Positions 16,913 to 25,549 of a DNA stretch of 38,487 nt are shown here, in pieces; position 1 is the first letter of the stretch, and every line of letters starts with the position of its first letter. This DNA comes from Hyphomicrobiales bacterium. GTDB taxonomy: Bacteria > Pseudomonadota > Alphaproteobacteria > Rhizobiales > Beijerinckiaceae. The notes under the pieces were generated by a model that searched no databases, was not told the origin of the DNA, and saw only the letters and a program-made list of their open reading frames with translations. The translations under genes and the position numbers were made by a program. The stretch covers positions 1-38,487 of the forward strand of contig JAFAHO010000276.1 of the NCBI GenBank assembly GCA_019237205.1. The letters are read 5' to 3'.

Positions 16913-17359
16913 ATGACCGCTAGCGCTAAGACAGAAGCCAAGTTGAAAACCTTTGACGCCTTCGCTCCGCTCGCCGACGCGTTGGAGGCGATCCCGAATC
17001 TGGACGTTCCGGACGTCGCCCGCGATTTCGCGAAGCGCATGACCGGCCTCGGCGAGAGGTTCGCGACGGACGGCCGCGACGCAGTTGAAAAGGCGACTGC
17101 GACCATCGAGAACACCGCCGTGTCTTCGGTCCGGGAGCTCGGCCGCGTCAGCCGAGCCGTTCAGACAGCGCTCTATCAGGACGCTGCGGCGCTGCTCGCC
17201 GGACTTCGCCACCTCTCCACGGCCGCGTCTCCGACGGACGCCCTTCAAATTCAGTCGGACTACCTTCGCAGCCGAGCCAACGCGACCGCGGAACGCGTAA
17301 AGGCGGTCGCGGACTATGTCGGCCGAGCCGCGTCGAAACTGGAAGGATCCGCCAGCTAA
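16913..17359 (+). CDS. Phasin family protein (PHA granule coat)
   Basis: A 148-residue, almost wholly helical, alanine-rich protein. Typical phasin features include LKTFDAFAPLADALEAIPNL at the N-terminus, the amphipathic core ENTAVSSVRELGRVSRAVQ and the LQIQSDYLRSRANAT segment resembling the F.LQ.DY motif of Phasin_2 proteins. Phasins coat poly-hydroxyalkanoate granules and set their size and number. It is monocistronic, preceded by a candidate PhaR operator and followed 12 bp after the stop by a hairpin, which fits a gene switched by polymer accumulation. It is unlike the second phasin at 26469, so the two may sit on different granules or at different stages. Confidence 0.82.
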   Translation: MTASAKTEAKLKTFDAFAPLADALEAIPNLDVPDVARDFAKRMTGLGERFATDGRDAVEKATATIENTAVSSVRELGRVSRAVQTALYQDAAALLAGLRHLSTAASPTDALQIQSDYLRSRANATAERVKAVADYVGRAASKLEGSAS

Positions 17360-17370
17360 AGGCTTCGGCG

Positions 17371-17396
17371 GCCGGGTTCGAAAAAGCGAAGCCGGC
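17371..17396 (+). terminator. Hairpin after phasin gene
   Basis: GCCGGGTTCG and CGAAGCCGGC form a 10-bp stem with one mismatch around a 6-base loop, beginning 12 bp after the phasin stop. There is no following T-run, so it may act as an RNA 3'-end stabiliser or a rho-assisted stop rather than a classical terminator. Confidence 0.4.
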
Positions 17397-17524
17397 CTGA
17401 CCCAACTCAGGTGCTCGCATCCTCGGAAGGCTCGCTTCGGCGGGCCTTCATTCGCTGTTGTCAGCCGCAGGTTTCTGGCATTTGTCGCCGGGGCGGCCGT
17501 CCCTCGCAGAGGAAGCAGATCCAT

Positions 17525-18814
17525 ATGAACGCCAATCGCAGCCCGGCGCTGCTGGGCAGATCGAACGACAGCCAGCGCGCCGCCGAACTGAGACGGATCA
17601 AGTTTGCCGCCACGGCGGTCCTTGGCGGGTGTCTGATCCTCATCGTCATCGCGCGCGCCCTCGAGCGGCGCCACCCGGCATTCGGCTTCCTCGCGGCATT
17701 TGCGGAGGCCGGCGCCATTGGAGGGTTGGCCGACTGGTACGCGGTCGAGGCGTTGTTCCGGCGGCCGCTGGGGCTCCCTATTCCGCATACAGCGATCATT
17801 CCCAACAACCAGCAGCGCATCGCCGAGAAGCTCGGCGAGTTCATCGAGGAGCAGTTTCTCGACGCCGCGCCGGTCGAAGCCAAGCTCAACCAGACTGATT
17901 TCGCCTCGTTCTTCAGCGAATGGCTCGACGACCGCAAGCGCAGCGGCGACCTCGCGCGGTTCATGCTGAGACTCATGCCTGAGGCGATCGCGGCGGCCGA
18001 GTCCTCCGGGCTGAAGAGCTTTGTCGCCCGCCGCGCGCAAGCGCAGCTCCAGTCGATCGACTTCACTCCGCTTGCGGCGGGCGCGCTAAGGACATTCGTC
18101 AGCGACGGCGGGCATCAGCGGTTGCTCGATGACGTGATGGCGGCCGTACACGAGGCGTTGAACAAACCCGAGACCATGGCGGCGATACGCGAGAAGATCC
18201 GCGCCGAACTGCCGACGCTGCTCAAATTCTATCGCGCGGACGCCTATCTGATGAAGAAGGTGGCAGCGTCCGCCGCCTCGTTTTTCGAGGACGTTCGGAC
18301 CAATCCGGCGCACCCGCTCCGCGGCGAGATCGATCGGCTGGCCCTTTCGCTGATAGAACGGCTGGAAACGGAACCGGCTCTCGCGACGCAACTCGCAGCG
18401 ATCGAACGGAATTTGCTGTCGCGCCCCGAAGTCGGCGATCTCGCCGAGAGGCTTTGGTCCAACGTCAAGATCTTCATCGAGCGAAGCGCGACGGCAGAGA
18501 CCTCGACGCTTCAACGCCGCCTCGCTGAGCTCCTGCGGGAGGTTGGCGCCCAACTCGAGGGCGATCCCGAAATGCGGGCCGAGATCAATCGAGGTTGCGT
18601 GACAGCGGCGAGCAAGCTCATCGCCGAACACAAGAGCGAGGTATCGACCTTCATCGCCGATCAGGTGAAAGGGTGGGACATGGGCCAACTGATCAACGTG
18701 ATCGAGCTCAACGTCGGGAAGGACCTTCAGTACATCCGCTTCAACGGCGCGCTGATCGGCGGTCTCGCGGGCCTCCTGCTTCATGCCGGCGAAATGCTGC
18801 TGCGCGTGACCTAG
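17525..18814 (+). CDS. DUF445 family membrane protein
   Basis: A 429-residue protein of the DUF445 (YjiN-like) family, function unknown. It has a membrane helix near residues 23-43 (FAATAVLGGCLILIVIARAL), then the family hallmark GAIGGLADWYAVEALFRRPLGLPIPHT (read as two parts: GAIGGLADWYAVEALF and RRPLGLPIPHT), a long helical central region, and a C-terminal hydrophobic segment GALIGGLAGLLLHAGEM. The ATG at 17525 follows GAGGAAG; longer in-frame openings are unsupported. Its stop overlaps the convergent AraC-type gene by 4 bp. No link to the PHA genes beyond position is visible. Confidence 0.82.
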   Translation: MNANRSPALLGRSNDSQRAAELRRIKFAATAVLGGCLILIVIARALERRHPAFGFLAAFAEAGAIGGLADWYAVEALFRRPLGLPIPHTAIIPNNQQRIAEKLGEFIEEQFLDAAPVEAKLNQTDFASFFSEWLDDRKRSGDLARFMLRLMPEAIAAAESSGLKSFVARRAQAQLQSIDFTPLAAGALRTFVSDGGHQRLLDDVMAAVHEALNKPETMAAIREKIRAELPTLLKFYRADAYLMKKVAASAASFFEDVRTNPAHPLRGEIDRLALSLIERLETEPALATQLAAIERNLLSRPEVGDLAERLWSNVKIFIERSATAETSTLQRRLAELLREVGAQLEGDPEMRAEINRGCVTAASKLIAEHKSEVSTFIADQVKGWDMGQLINVIELNVGKDLQYIRFNGALIGGLAGLLLHAGEMLLRVT

Positions 18815-19920
18815 AGGGTGGACCGGCGTCCTGCATGCGCAGCACCCGGCGGTGGCGAGGCAGCGGTCGGCCGCCAAAGGTAGGGGCGCATGCGAGACTT
18901 GAACGCGCTGGGCGAACTGCCTGTCCAGCGGCGAAAGGCGTGGCGGAAGTTCGCTGCGTCGCTGAAGCCCAGCGCCGCCGCGATGTCCTCGTTGGTCATC
19001 ACGGTCTCCCGGAGATACTTCACCGCAACTTGCGCGCGGAGCTCATCGACCAATGCGCGGAACGAAGTGCCTTGGAGCGCGAGTTGCCGGCGGAGCGTCC
19101 GCGCAGTGGTTCCCAGCTGTTTCGCGGCGCCCGCCAGCGTCGGACGCCTGGCGATGTCCTCGAGCAAGCTCGCCCGGATCTTGCCCGCCGCGCCAGCGCG
19201 CAACGCCAGGTCCGCTAGCAGTTCGTCGCACAGAGACAAAACGACCGCGTAGGTCGTTCTGTTGCCGAGCATCGCGGTCTCATCCAACCATTTCGCGTCG
19301 AAGATGAACTGGTTTGCCGCCTGCGCGAACCGTCCCCTGCATCCGGTCAACGCCTCGGTTTGCTTGGCCTCGTCAGACTGGGAGTAGGTCACGCTAGTTT
19401 CCCGCGGCGCGAACGACACCCCCATCACGTCGCGATGCAACGACAGATGCACGCCCATCTGCATCTCGACGATGAACCGGTATAGCGGCTCGTCGACGAG
19501 GCGGTGGAAGATCGGTTCGATCGTCCAAATCGCGTCCCCATCGCGCTCGGTGAAGGAAAGAGCGACCAACGGCGCGGCCAGAACGTGGTACCTGACACAA
19601 AAACTCATCGTCTTGCGGAAATCGGCGCCGCACAGAATCGCGTAGCCGTACATGCCGTAAGCGGAGACGTGAATCGAGAGGCCAATGCGAAGCGCAAGGG
19701 ATGGATCGCGCGACAGCCGAAGGGCGTTCCGACATGCTATCAGGAGCTGGCGAAGGGAAACCAGAGTCTCGGGCGAGTGCAATTCGTCCGGGGTGACACC
19801 AACATCGCTGAGGGCCTCGCGGACCGGAACGCCCTCCGCAACCAGTGTCTCGACGATTGCGGCGAGTTTGGTCGGCGGGTAGACCCTGTCCGAAAAACCT
19901 GGCTTTCCTGTGAGCGTCAC
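18811..19920 (-). CDS. AraC-family regulator with arabinose-binding-like domain
   Basis: A 369-residue transcription factor. The N-terminal half (about 20-220) matches the Arabinose_bd-type sensor domain found in OruR/VirS-like regulators, including LRIGLSIHVSAYGMYGYAI. The C-terminal half has two helix-turn-helix units: LAGAAKQLGTTARTLRRQL and DIAAALGFSDAANFRHAFRRW, followed by GSSPSAF, the AraC signature. The start is GTG at 19920, preceded by GGGAGG. It diverges from the acyl-CoA dehydrogenase gene with 189 bp between, the usual place for a regulator of the neighbouring operon. M. tuberculosis VirS, of the same architecture, controls the divergent mymA operon that contains an acyl-CoA ligase; by analogy the ligand here may be a fatty acid or acyl-CoA. 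Confidence 0.85.
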   Translation of the reverse strand: MTLTGKPGFSDRVYPPTKLAAIVETLVAEGVPVREALSDVGVTPDELHSPETLVSLRQLLIACRNALRLSRDPSLALRIGLSIHVSAYGMYGYAILCGADFRKTMSFCVRYHVLAAPLVALSFTERDGDAIWTIEPIFHRLVDEPLYRFIVEMQMGVHLSLHRDVMGVSFAPRETSVTYSQSDEAKQTEALTGCRGRFAQAANQFIFDAKWLDETAMLGNRTTYAVVLSLCDELLADLALRAGAAGKIRASLLEDIARRPTLAGAAKQLGTTARTLRRQLALQGTSFRALVDELRAQVAVKYLRETVMTNEDIAAALGFSDAANFRHAFRRWTGSSPSAFKSRMRPYLWRPTAASPPPGAAHAGRRSTL

Positions 19921-20050
19921 GGCGATCCTCCCAACGACAGCTGGCGGCGCTCGTCTACTGCTGCGTCAGCTCGACCCCGCCTTCGGCCGTTTCGAACCTT
20001 TCGGCCATCGCATAGTATGACACAATCTGGCTGACTGATTGGGCCTCCGC

Positions 20051-20063
20051 CCTTTCGGAAAGG
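20051..20063. promoter_or_regulatory. Inverted repeat in AraC/acyl-CoA dehydrogenase gap
   Basis: CCTTTC, one base, GAAAGG forms a compact palindrome about 47 bp before the acyl-CoA dehydrogenase start, followed by CCCC/GGGG complementarity at 20069-20082. It is a possible operator or leader hairpin; AraC proteins usually prefer direct repeats, so the link is weak. Confidence 0.2.
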
Positions 20064-20109
20064 CTAAGCCCCGCCCGAGGGGTGCGCGAATATTGAGGGA
20101 GGACGACCC

Positions 20110-21324
20110 ATGACAATGCAAGGCTCTTCAAAGCGCAAAGCCGAATATGTCGTACCGCCGATCGACGGCGACTTCTACCGGATCGCCGATCTGCTCGACG
20201 CAAAGGAACGCGCGGTCGCGCAACGGGTGAGGGAGTTCATGGAGGCCGAGGTCGCGCCGATCATCGAGGACTATTGGGCGCGCGACAAGTTCCCCTTCGA
20301 AATCATTCCGAAAATCGCCGGTGTGGGCATCGGCGGAATTGGCTACGAAGGATACGGCGCGGCAGGCGGCAGCATGCTCTTGAACGGTTTCGTCGCCATG
20401 GAGCTTGCGCGCGTCGACTCGTCGACCGCGACCTTCTGGGGCGTTCACACCGGACTCTCCGCGGGCTCGATCTATCTCTGCGGCGACGAGGAGCAGAAGC
20501 AGCGCTGGCTGCCGGCGATGATGCGGTTCGAAAAGATCGGCTCGTTCGGCCTGACGGAGCCGCTGGTCGGCTCCGCGACTTCGGGCGGGATGATGACGAC
20601 CTGCCGGCGCGAAGGCGACGCCTGGCTACTGAATGGCGAGAAGAAATGGATCGGCAATGCGACCTTCGCCGACATCAACGTGATTTGGGCGCGCGACGAG
20701 GCCTCGGGGAAGGTCAAAGGCTTTGTGGTCGGCAAGGAAAACCCGGGCTTCTCGGTCAAGAAGATCGAGAGCAAGATGGCGCTCCGCGTGGTCCAGAACG
20801 GTTGGATCACGCTGAAGGATTGCCGCGTTCCGGAGGCCGATCGGTTGCAGAGGGCCGACAGCTTCAAAGACACCGCTAAGGTTCTCAGGATGACGCGCGC
20901 CGGCGTTGCCTGGTTCGCGGTCGGCTGCGGCCGGGGCGCCTATGAGCATGCGTTGCGCTACGCGACCGAGCGCTCCCAGTTCGCCAGGCCGATCGGTGGC
21001 TTCCAGCTCGTTCAGGACCTTTTGGTGCGCATGCTCGGCAACGTGACCGCGACGGAGTGTATGGTCCTGCGGCTCGGACAGTTGCAGAGCCAGGGACTGA
21101 TGACCGACGAGCACGCTTCGCTGGCGAAAGCCTTCTGCACCGTCAAATGCCGCGAGACCGTCGGCTACGCGCGCGAACTGCTCGGCGGCAACGGCATCCT
21201 CCTCGACAATCATGTCGGCCGCTTCGTCGCCGACGCCGAGGCGATCTATTCCTACGAGGGCACGCGCGAAATGAACACGCTGATCGTCGGCAAAGCGATC
21301 ACCGGGCTCAGCGCCTTTGTCTAG
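20110..21324 (+). CDS. Acyl-CoA dehydrogenase, glutaryl-CoA dehydrogenase-like
   Basis: A 404-residue FAD enzyme that introduces the 2,3 double bond in acyl-CoA. Seen: the FAD/substrate segment SFGLTEPLVGSATSGGM, WIGNATFADI in the middle domain, the AVGCGRGAYEHALRYATERS helix, QFARPIGGFQLVQ, and the terminal catalytic base E383 in YSYEGTREMN. The overall pattern is nearest glutaryl-CoA dehydrogenase and plant peroxisomal ACX4-type short-chain enzymes; chain length preference cannot be read. GGGAGGACGACCC precedes the ATG. It is the first gene right of the divergent regulator and, with the synthetase and hydratase, would supply enoyl-CoA for (R)-hydration and polymer synthesis. A 335-bp gap to the next gene leaves open whether they share a transcript. 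Confidence 0.88.
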   Translation: MTMQGSSKRKAEYVVPPIDGDFYRIADLLDAKERAVAQRVREFMEAEVAPIIEDYWARDKFPFEIIPKIAGVGIGGIGYEGYGAAGGSMLLNGFVAMELARVDSSTATFWGVHTGLSAGSIYLCGDEEQKQRWLPAMMRFEKIGSFGLTEPLVGSATSGGMMTTCRREGDAWLLNGEKKWIGNATFADINVIWARDEASGKVKGFVVGKENPGFSVKKIESKMALRVVQNGWITLKDCRVPEADRLQRADSFKDTAKVLRMTRAGVAWFAVGCGRGAYEHALRYATERSQFARPIGGFQLVQDLLVRMLGNVTATECMVLRLGQLQSQGLMTDEHASLAKAFCTVKCRETVGYARELLGGNGILLDNHVGRFVADAEAIYSYEGTREMNTLIVGKAITGLSAFV

Positions 21325-21659
21325 ATGACGGCTTCGCCACTGCGGCAAGCCGCCGAAAAATCTCGTTTGCGTCCGAGGCGCTCGGTTGGAAGGCGTTTGG
21401 CCCGCTCGGACCCGCTCGCTGGCCGTTTCGCACCTTCACAAGGAGCTGACGGCGCTGGAAGGTGCCAGCGTTCTCGCAGGTTCGCCTGGCGACTTCTGCT
21501 CCGCCGTCACCCGACTTGGCCAGACGAAGCGTCGAGGGAGGTCCGGCTGGGCTCGCAAAAGTCGACGCCAAGGGATAAGGTGAGGCAAAAAGGCTTGGGT
21601 CCTGGTGAAGAGCGCAGGCGGCGGCGTCGCTGAGCGCGGAGGAAGCGAGGAGGCGGACC
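21325..21659. other. Gene-free gap before acyl-CoA synthetase gene
   Basis: A 335-bp stretch on the same-strand path from the dehydrogenase to the synthetase gene. The short ORFs in it are not coding by composition. I see no clear promoter hexamers, terminator or operator copies of the GCACTGCA type. A strong purine-rich ribosome site (GGAGGAAGCGAGGAGG) at its right end belongs to the next gene. Confidence 0.4.
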
Positions 21660-23312
21660 GTGACGGGAAGGCTCATACAGGCCGCCAGTTCGGCGTATCA
21701 ATTTCCGCTGCTATTCAAGCACATCTGGAACACCCCGCTGTTGCAGGCGCGGGACCAGGAAGTGGTCTATCGAGACGCGAAGCGGTTCACTTACGCCGAG
21801 ATCTGGGAGCGCATCAACCGGCTGGCGTCGGCGCTGGCCGGGATCGGCGTCCACCCAGGAGACACTGTCGGAGTTCTCGACTGGGATAGCAACCGGTTTC
21901 TCGAGGCCTTCTTCGCGATTCCGATGATGGGCGCGGTCATGCAGACGGTCAACGTCCGACTCGCCCCCGAGCAGATCCTCTACACGCTCGATCACGCCGG
22001 CTCGACGACGCTTCTTGTCAACGACGAATTCGCCGGACTGGTGAAGGAGCTCAAGCCGCAACTGCCGAACGTCAAGCGGCTCGTCGTGATGTCGGACCGG
22101 TCTTCCCCCGAGACGGGCGGCTTATCGTTCGTCGGCGAATATGAGTCGCTCCTTGCGACCGCCTCGCCGCACTATGACTTTCCCGACTTCGACGAGAACA
22201 CCCAGGCGACGACGTTTTACACGACCGGAACCACCGGTCTCCCGAAGGGCGTGTACTACAGCCATCGGCAACTCGTTTTGCATGCGCTCGCCGAGCTGGC
22301 GTTCCTCGGCATTGCCGGGAATCAAGGACGTTTCTCGCGCGACGACGTCTATATGCCGATCACCCCCATGTTCCATGTCCATGCCTGGGGCTTTCCCTGG
22401 GCGGCGACGCTAGCCGGGGTCAAACAGGTCTATCCTGGCCGCTATGACCCTACGATGCTCGTCAGGCTGATCAAGACCGAGCGCGTCACCTTCACCCACT
22501 GCGTGCCGACGATCCTTCAGATGATGCTCGGCGCGGCCGCCGCGGCCAAGACCGACCTCGCAGGATTGAAGATGGTCATCGGCGGGTCAGCGCTGCCCAA
22601 GACGCTCGCTAAGCAAGCGCTCGCCGCGGGGATCGACGTCTATGCAGGCTATGGCATGTCGGAGACCGGGCCCCTGATCTGCGTCGCGCAGGTGCGAACC
22701 AAGGATCTCGAGGGGGATCCGGAGCAGGCAGTCGACATTCGCGCCAGGGCCGGCGTGACGGCGCCGCTGGTCGACTTGCGCATCGTCGATTCGGACATGA
22801 AGGACCTGCCGCATGACGGCAAGGCGTCGGGCGAGATCGTGCTGCGCGCGCCTTGGCTGACCCAGGGCTATTTCAACGATCCCAACGGCTCGGACCAGCT
22901 CTGGGCTGGGGGCTATCTCCATACCAGCGACGTCGCCGCGATGTCGCCGGAGGGTTATGTCCAGATCACCGACCGCATCAAGGATGTGGTCAAGACCGGC
23001 GGGGAATGGGTGTCGTCGCTGCAGATCGAAGACCTGATCATGCATTGCGCAGGCGTGGCTGAAGCCGCGGTCATCGGCGTCAAGGACGAAAAATGGGGCG
23101 AGCGGCCGATGGCGCTGGTGGTCAGGGAGGCGTCGAGCGCTGAAGCGGTCAGCGAAGCTGCAATCAAGGCTCATCTGAAAGTCTTCGCCGACGGCGGCGT
23201 GATCTCGAAATATGGAATCCCGGAAAAAATCCTGTTCATCGACAGCCTCCCGAGAACGAGCGTCGGAAAAATCGACAAGAAGGAGCTCCGCAAAAAATAC
23301 GGCGACATGTAG
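21660..23312 (+). CDS. Medium/long-chain fatty acyl-CoA synthetase (AlkK-like)
   Basis: A 550-residue adenylate-forming enzyme converting fatty acid, ATP and CoA to acyl-CoA. The AMP-binding P-loop TTFYTTGTTGLPKG lies at about residues 182-195; MFHVHAWGFPW, the adenine motif AGYGMSETGP, the TSDVA aspartate, the hinge DRIKDVVKTGGEWVSS, and the C-terminal lysine in PRTSVGKIDKKELR are all intact. The layout resembles AlkK and FadD13-type medium/long-chain ligases; AlkK homologues feed mcl-PHA synthesis in Pseudomonas. It starts with GTG at 21660 after a strong GGAGG. It lies 60 bp before the hydratase gene. Exact chain length is not visible. Confidence 0.88.
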   Translation: MTGRLIQAASSAYQFPLLFKHIWNTPLLQARDQEVVYRDAKRFTYAEIWERINRLASALAGIGVHPGDTVGVLDWDSNRFLEAFFAIPMMGAVMQTVNVRLAPEQILYTLDHAGSTTLLVNDEFAGLVKELKPQLPNVKRLVVMSDRSSPETGGLSFVGEYESLLATASPHYDFPDFDENTQATTFYTTGTTGLPKGVYYSHRQLVLHALAELAFLGIAGNQGRFSRDDVYMPITPMFHVHAWGFPWAATLAGVKQVYPGRYDPTMLVRLIKTERVTFTHCVPTILQMMLGAAAAAKTDLAGLKMVIGGSALPKTLAKQALAAGIDVYAGYGMSETGPLICVAQVRTKDLEGDPEQAVDIRARAGVTAPLVDLRIVDSDMKDLPHDGKASGEIVLRAPWLTQGYFNDPNGSDQLWAGGYLHTSDVAAMSPEGYVQITDRIKDVVKTGGEWVSSLQIEDLIMHCAGVAEAAVIGVKDEKWGERPMALVVREASSAEAVSEAAIKAHLKVFADGGVISKYGIPEKILFIDSLPRTSVGKIDKKELRKKYGDM

Positions 23313-23372
23313 CTCAGCAACGGCGAGACAGTCTAATTTGATTTCACGCGTTTTGCGAAAACGGAGGCTTGA

Positions 23373-23849
23373 GTGAGCGAATTCACGATCTCACAGCTCG
23401 GCGAGCGCGTCGGCCAGGAGCTCGGGGTGTCGGATTGGGTCACGATCGACCAGTCTCGGATCGATAAGTTCGCAGCCTGCACCGGCGACCATCAGTGGAT
23501 CCACGTCGATGTCGAGCGGGCGAAGCGCGAGAGCCCCTATGGCGGCGCAGTCGCTCACGGCTATCTGACGCTGGCGATGGTCGCGCCTCTGGCCATGCAG
23601 ATCGGCGTCCTCCCCAAGGACGCGGCCGCCGGCCTCAACTACGGCGTCGACAAGGCGCGCTTCCTCGCTCCGGTGCCTGCCGGCGCGAGGGTGCGTCTGC
23701 GCGTCGTTCTCACCGGCGTCGAGCCGAAGGATGGGGGACAGGCGATCATGAAGACCAGGAACACGCTCGAAGTCGAAGGATCGGACAAGCCCGCCTTGGT
23801 CGCCGAGACCCTGGCGTTCCTCATTCCCGCGAGGGGCGCGCCGCGATGA
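23373..23849 (+). CDS. MaoC-family hydratase, probable (R)-enoyl-CoA hydratase
   Basis: A 158-residue single hot-dog domain protein of the MaoC/NodN type. The catalytic pair D39 and H44 sits in CTGDHQWIHVD, and PYGGAVAHGYLTLAM forms the conserved central helix region. Family enzymes add water to trans-2-enoyl-CoA to give (R)-3-hydroxyacyl-CoA, the monomer of PHA synthases (the PhaJ reaction). NodN-like members have uncertain substrates, so the role is inferred from context: its stop overlaps the PHA synthase start (ATGA at 23846), strongly implying coupled production of monomer-forming enzyme and polymerase. The start is GTG with GGAGG 8 bp upstream. Confidence 0.82.
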   Translation: MSEFTISQLGERVGQELGVSDWVTIDQSRIDKFAACTGDHQWIHVDVERAKRESPYGGAVAHGYLTLAMVAPLAMQIGVLPKDAAAGLNYGVDKARFLAPVPAGARVRLRVVLTGVEPKDGGQAIMKTRNTLEVEGSDKPALVAETLAFLIPARGAPR

Positions 23850-25549
23850 CCAACGACAGCCGTTCCGAACCCCAAAAGACGGACAGCATGTCCGAGCAGG
23901 CCTCGCGCCACACCTTGGCGCTCAATCCGCTGGTCGGCCTTCGCGGCAAGGACCTCATCGACAGCGCCGGGATTTTCTTCAAGGCGATGGTCAACGAGCC
24001 GCGCGTCGCCGCCGACAAATGGCTCTCGTTCGTCGGCGAATTGACCGAGATCGTGAGCGGCAGGTCCGATCGCACGCCGCAACCAGGCGACAAGAGATTC
24101 GCCGACCCCACCTGGAAGACGAGCCCATTGCACGGCGGACTGCTCAAAGCCTATCTCGCGTGGGGCGAGGCGTTGGACGAATTCGTCAGCGAGACGAGTC
24201 TCAGCGACGTCGACAAGGAACGGGCGCATCTGTTCACGACGATCCTCGTCGACGCGCTGGCGCCGACGAACAGCCTCATCGCCAATCCCGCCGCGACGCG
24301 CAAGTTTATCGATTCGGGCGGCCAAAGCCTGGTGAACGGGCTGAAGAACTACATTGAGGACCTCGTCAACAATGGCGGCCTCCCGTCGCAAGTCGACATG
24401 GCTGCTTTCAAGGTCGGCGAGACCCTGGCGAATACGCCCGGCGCGGTGGTGTTCCGCAACGAGCTGATCGAGCTCATTCAATATGCTCCGACGACGCCCA
24501 AGGTGTGGAAGCGGCCATTGGTGATGACGCCGCCGCAAATCAACAAATTCTATGCAATGGATCTGTCGCCCGAGAAGAGCATCGTCAGGTTTCTGCTCGA
24601 GAGCGGCGTGCAGACGTTCTGCGTGAGCTGGCGCAACCCGACGGTCGCGAATCGCGACTGGGGGCTCGACACCTATGTCGCCGCGCTCGACGAGGCCGTC
24701 GACGCGGTCCGGGAGATCACCGCCAGCGACGACGTTTCGGTGATGGGGTCGTGTTCCGGAGGCATCACCTCCGCCGCCTATTTGGCCACTCTCGGCGGCG
24801 CGAAAATCAAGAACCTCGTTCTCGCCGTTTGCCTCTTGGACACTGGCACGGCCTCGGACAGCGCCTTCGGGTCCCTGATCACGCCCGAGACGATGATCGC
24901 CGCCAAGGAGGCTTCGCGGCTTCGCGGCGTGCTGGATGGGCAGGATCTGGCGCGAATGTTCGCCTGGATGCGGCCGAACGATCTGATCTGGAACTACTGG
25001 GTCAACAACTACCTGCTCGGCAATGCGCCCCCGGCCTTCGATATCCTCTACTGGAACGCGGACACGACACGGCTGCCGGCGCGCTTGCACGGCGACTACA
25101 TCGATCTCTATTTCACCAACCCCTTCGTCAATCCCGGCAAATTGACGCTGGACGGCCGGACTGTCGATATGGGCCGGGTCAAGGGCAAGGTCGAAGCTTA
25201 CGTTGTGGCCGGCCTCACCGACCACATCACGCCATGGAAGGCGGTGTTCAACACCGCGCGCATTCTGGGGGACGAGGCGACATTCGTCCTTTCGAGCAGC
25301 GGACACTTGCAGAGTCTTCTCAATCCGCCGACCAACAAGAAGGCGTCCTATATGATCGGCCGGGCGGGTCCGACTGGCCCCGAAGCATTCCTTTCGAGCG
25401 CGGAGAAGCGGCAGGGCAGCTGGTGGCTCGACTGGCGCGATTGGTTACGCCAGCGATCCGGCGAAGAGGTCGATGCGCCGAAATCGCTCGGCGACGAGCG
25501 CCACCCCATTTTGATGCCTGCCCCCGGGAGCTACGTCTTTGAGCGATAG
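23846..25549 (+). CDS. phaC: PHA synthase, Pseudomonas class II-like
   Basis: A 567-residue alpha/beta-hydrolase-fold polymerase joining (R)-3-hydroxyacyl-CoA into polyhydroxyalkanoate. The catalytic triad is visible: C303 in the lipase-like box GSCSGG, D459 in AGLTDHITPW and H487 in SSGHLQSLLNPP, each offset by a constant 7 from the C296/D452/H480 I recall for P. aeruginosa PhaC1. Long segments (FAWMRPNDLIWNYWVNNYLL, PPAFDILYWNADTTRLPA, TPGAVVFRNELIELIQY, and the PAPGSYVFER tail) follow the class II, medium-chain-length type rather than class I. Class II enzymes usually use C6-C14 monomers. The start ATG lies inside the hydratase stop; the phaZ start lies inside this gene's end. The (R)-hydratase, acyl-CoA synthetase and phasin neighbours fit polymer made from fatty acids. 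Confidence 0.9.
   Translation: MTNDSRSEPQKTDSMSEQASRHTLALNPLVGLRGKDLIDSAGIFFKAMVNEPRVAADKWLSFVGELTEIVSGRSDRTPQPGDKRFADPTWKTSPLHGGLLKAYLAWGEALDEFVSETSLSDVDKERAHLFTTILVDALAPTNSLIANPAATRKFIDSGGQSLVNGLKNYIEDLVNNGGLPSQVDMAAFKVGETLANTPGAVVFRNELIELIQYAPTTPKVWKRPLVMTPPQINKFYAMDLSPEKSIVRFLLESGVQTFCVSWRNPTVANRDWGLDTYVAALDEAVDAVREITASDDVSVMGSCSGGITSAAYLATLGGAKIKNLVLAVCLLDTGTASDSAFGSLITPETMIAAKEASRLRGVLDGQDLARMFAWMRPNDLIWNYWVNNYLLGNAPPAFDILYWNADTTRLPARLHGDYIDLYFTNPFVNPGKLTLDGRTVDMGRVKGKVEAYVVAGLTDHITPWKAVFNTARILGDEATFVLSSSGHLQSLLNPPTNKKASYMIGRAGPTGPEAFLSSAEKRQGSWWLDWRDWLRQRSGEEVDAPKSLGDERHPILMPAPGSYVFER

Noticed and set aside
16715..18040. A 441-codon minus-strand frame over the first phasin and DUF445 gene
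   Set aside because: It is antisense to both genes and crosses the phasin promoter; composition is typical of a GC-rich shadow.
23639..25306. A 555-codon open frame on the minus strand inside the PHA synthase gene
   Set aside because: It is antisense to a gene with intact catalytic residues; its product is arginine-rich, low in hydrophobic pattern and matches no family. High GC makes such shadow frames common.
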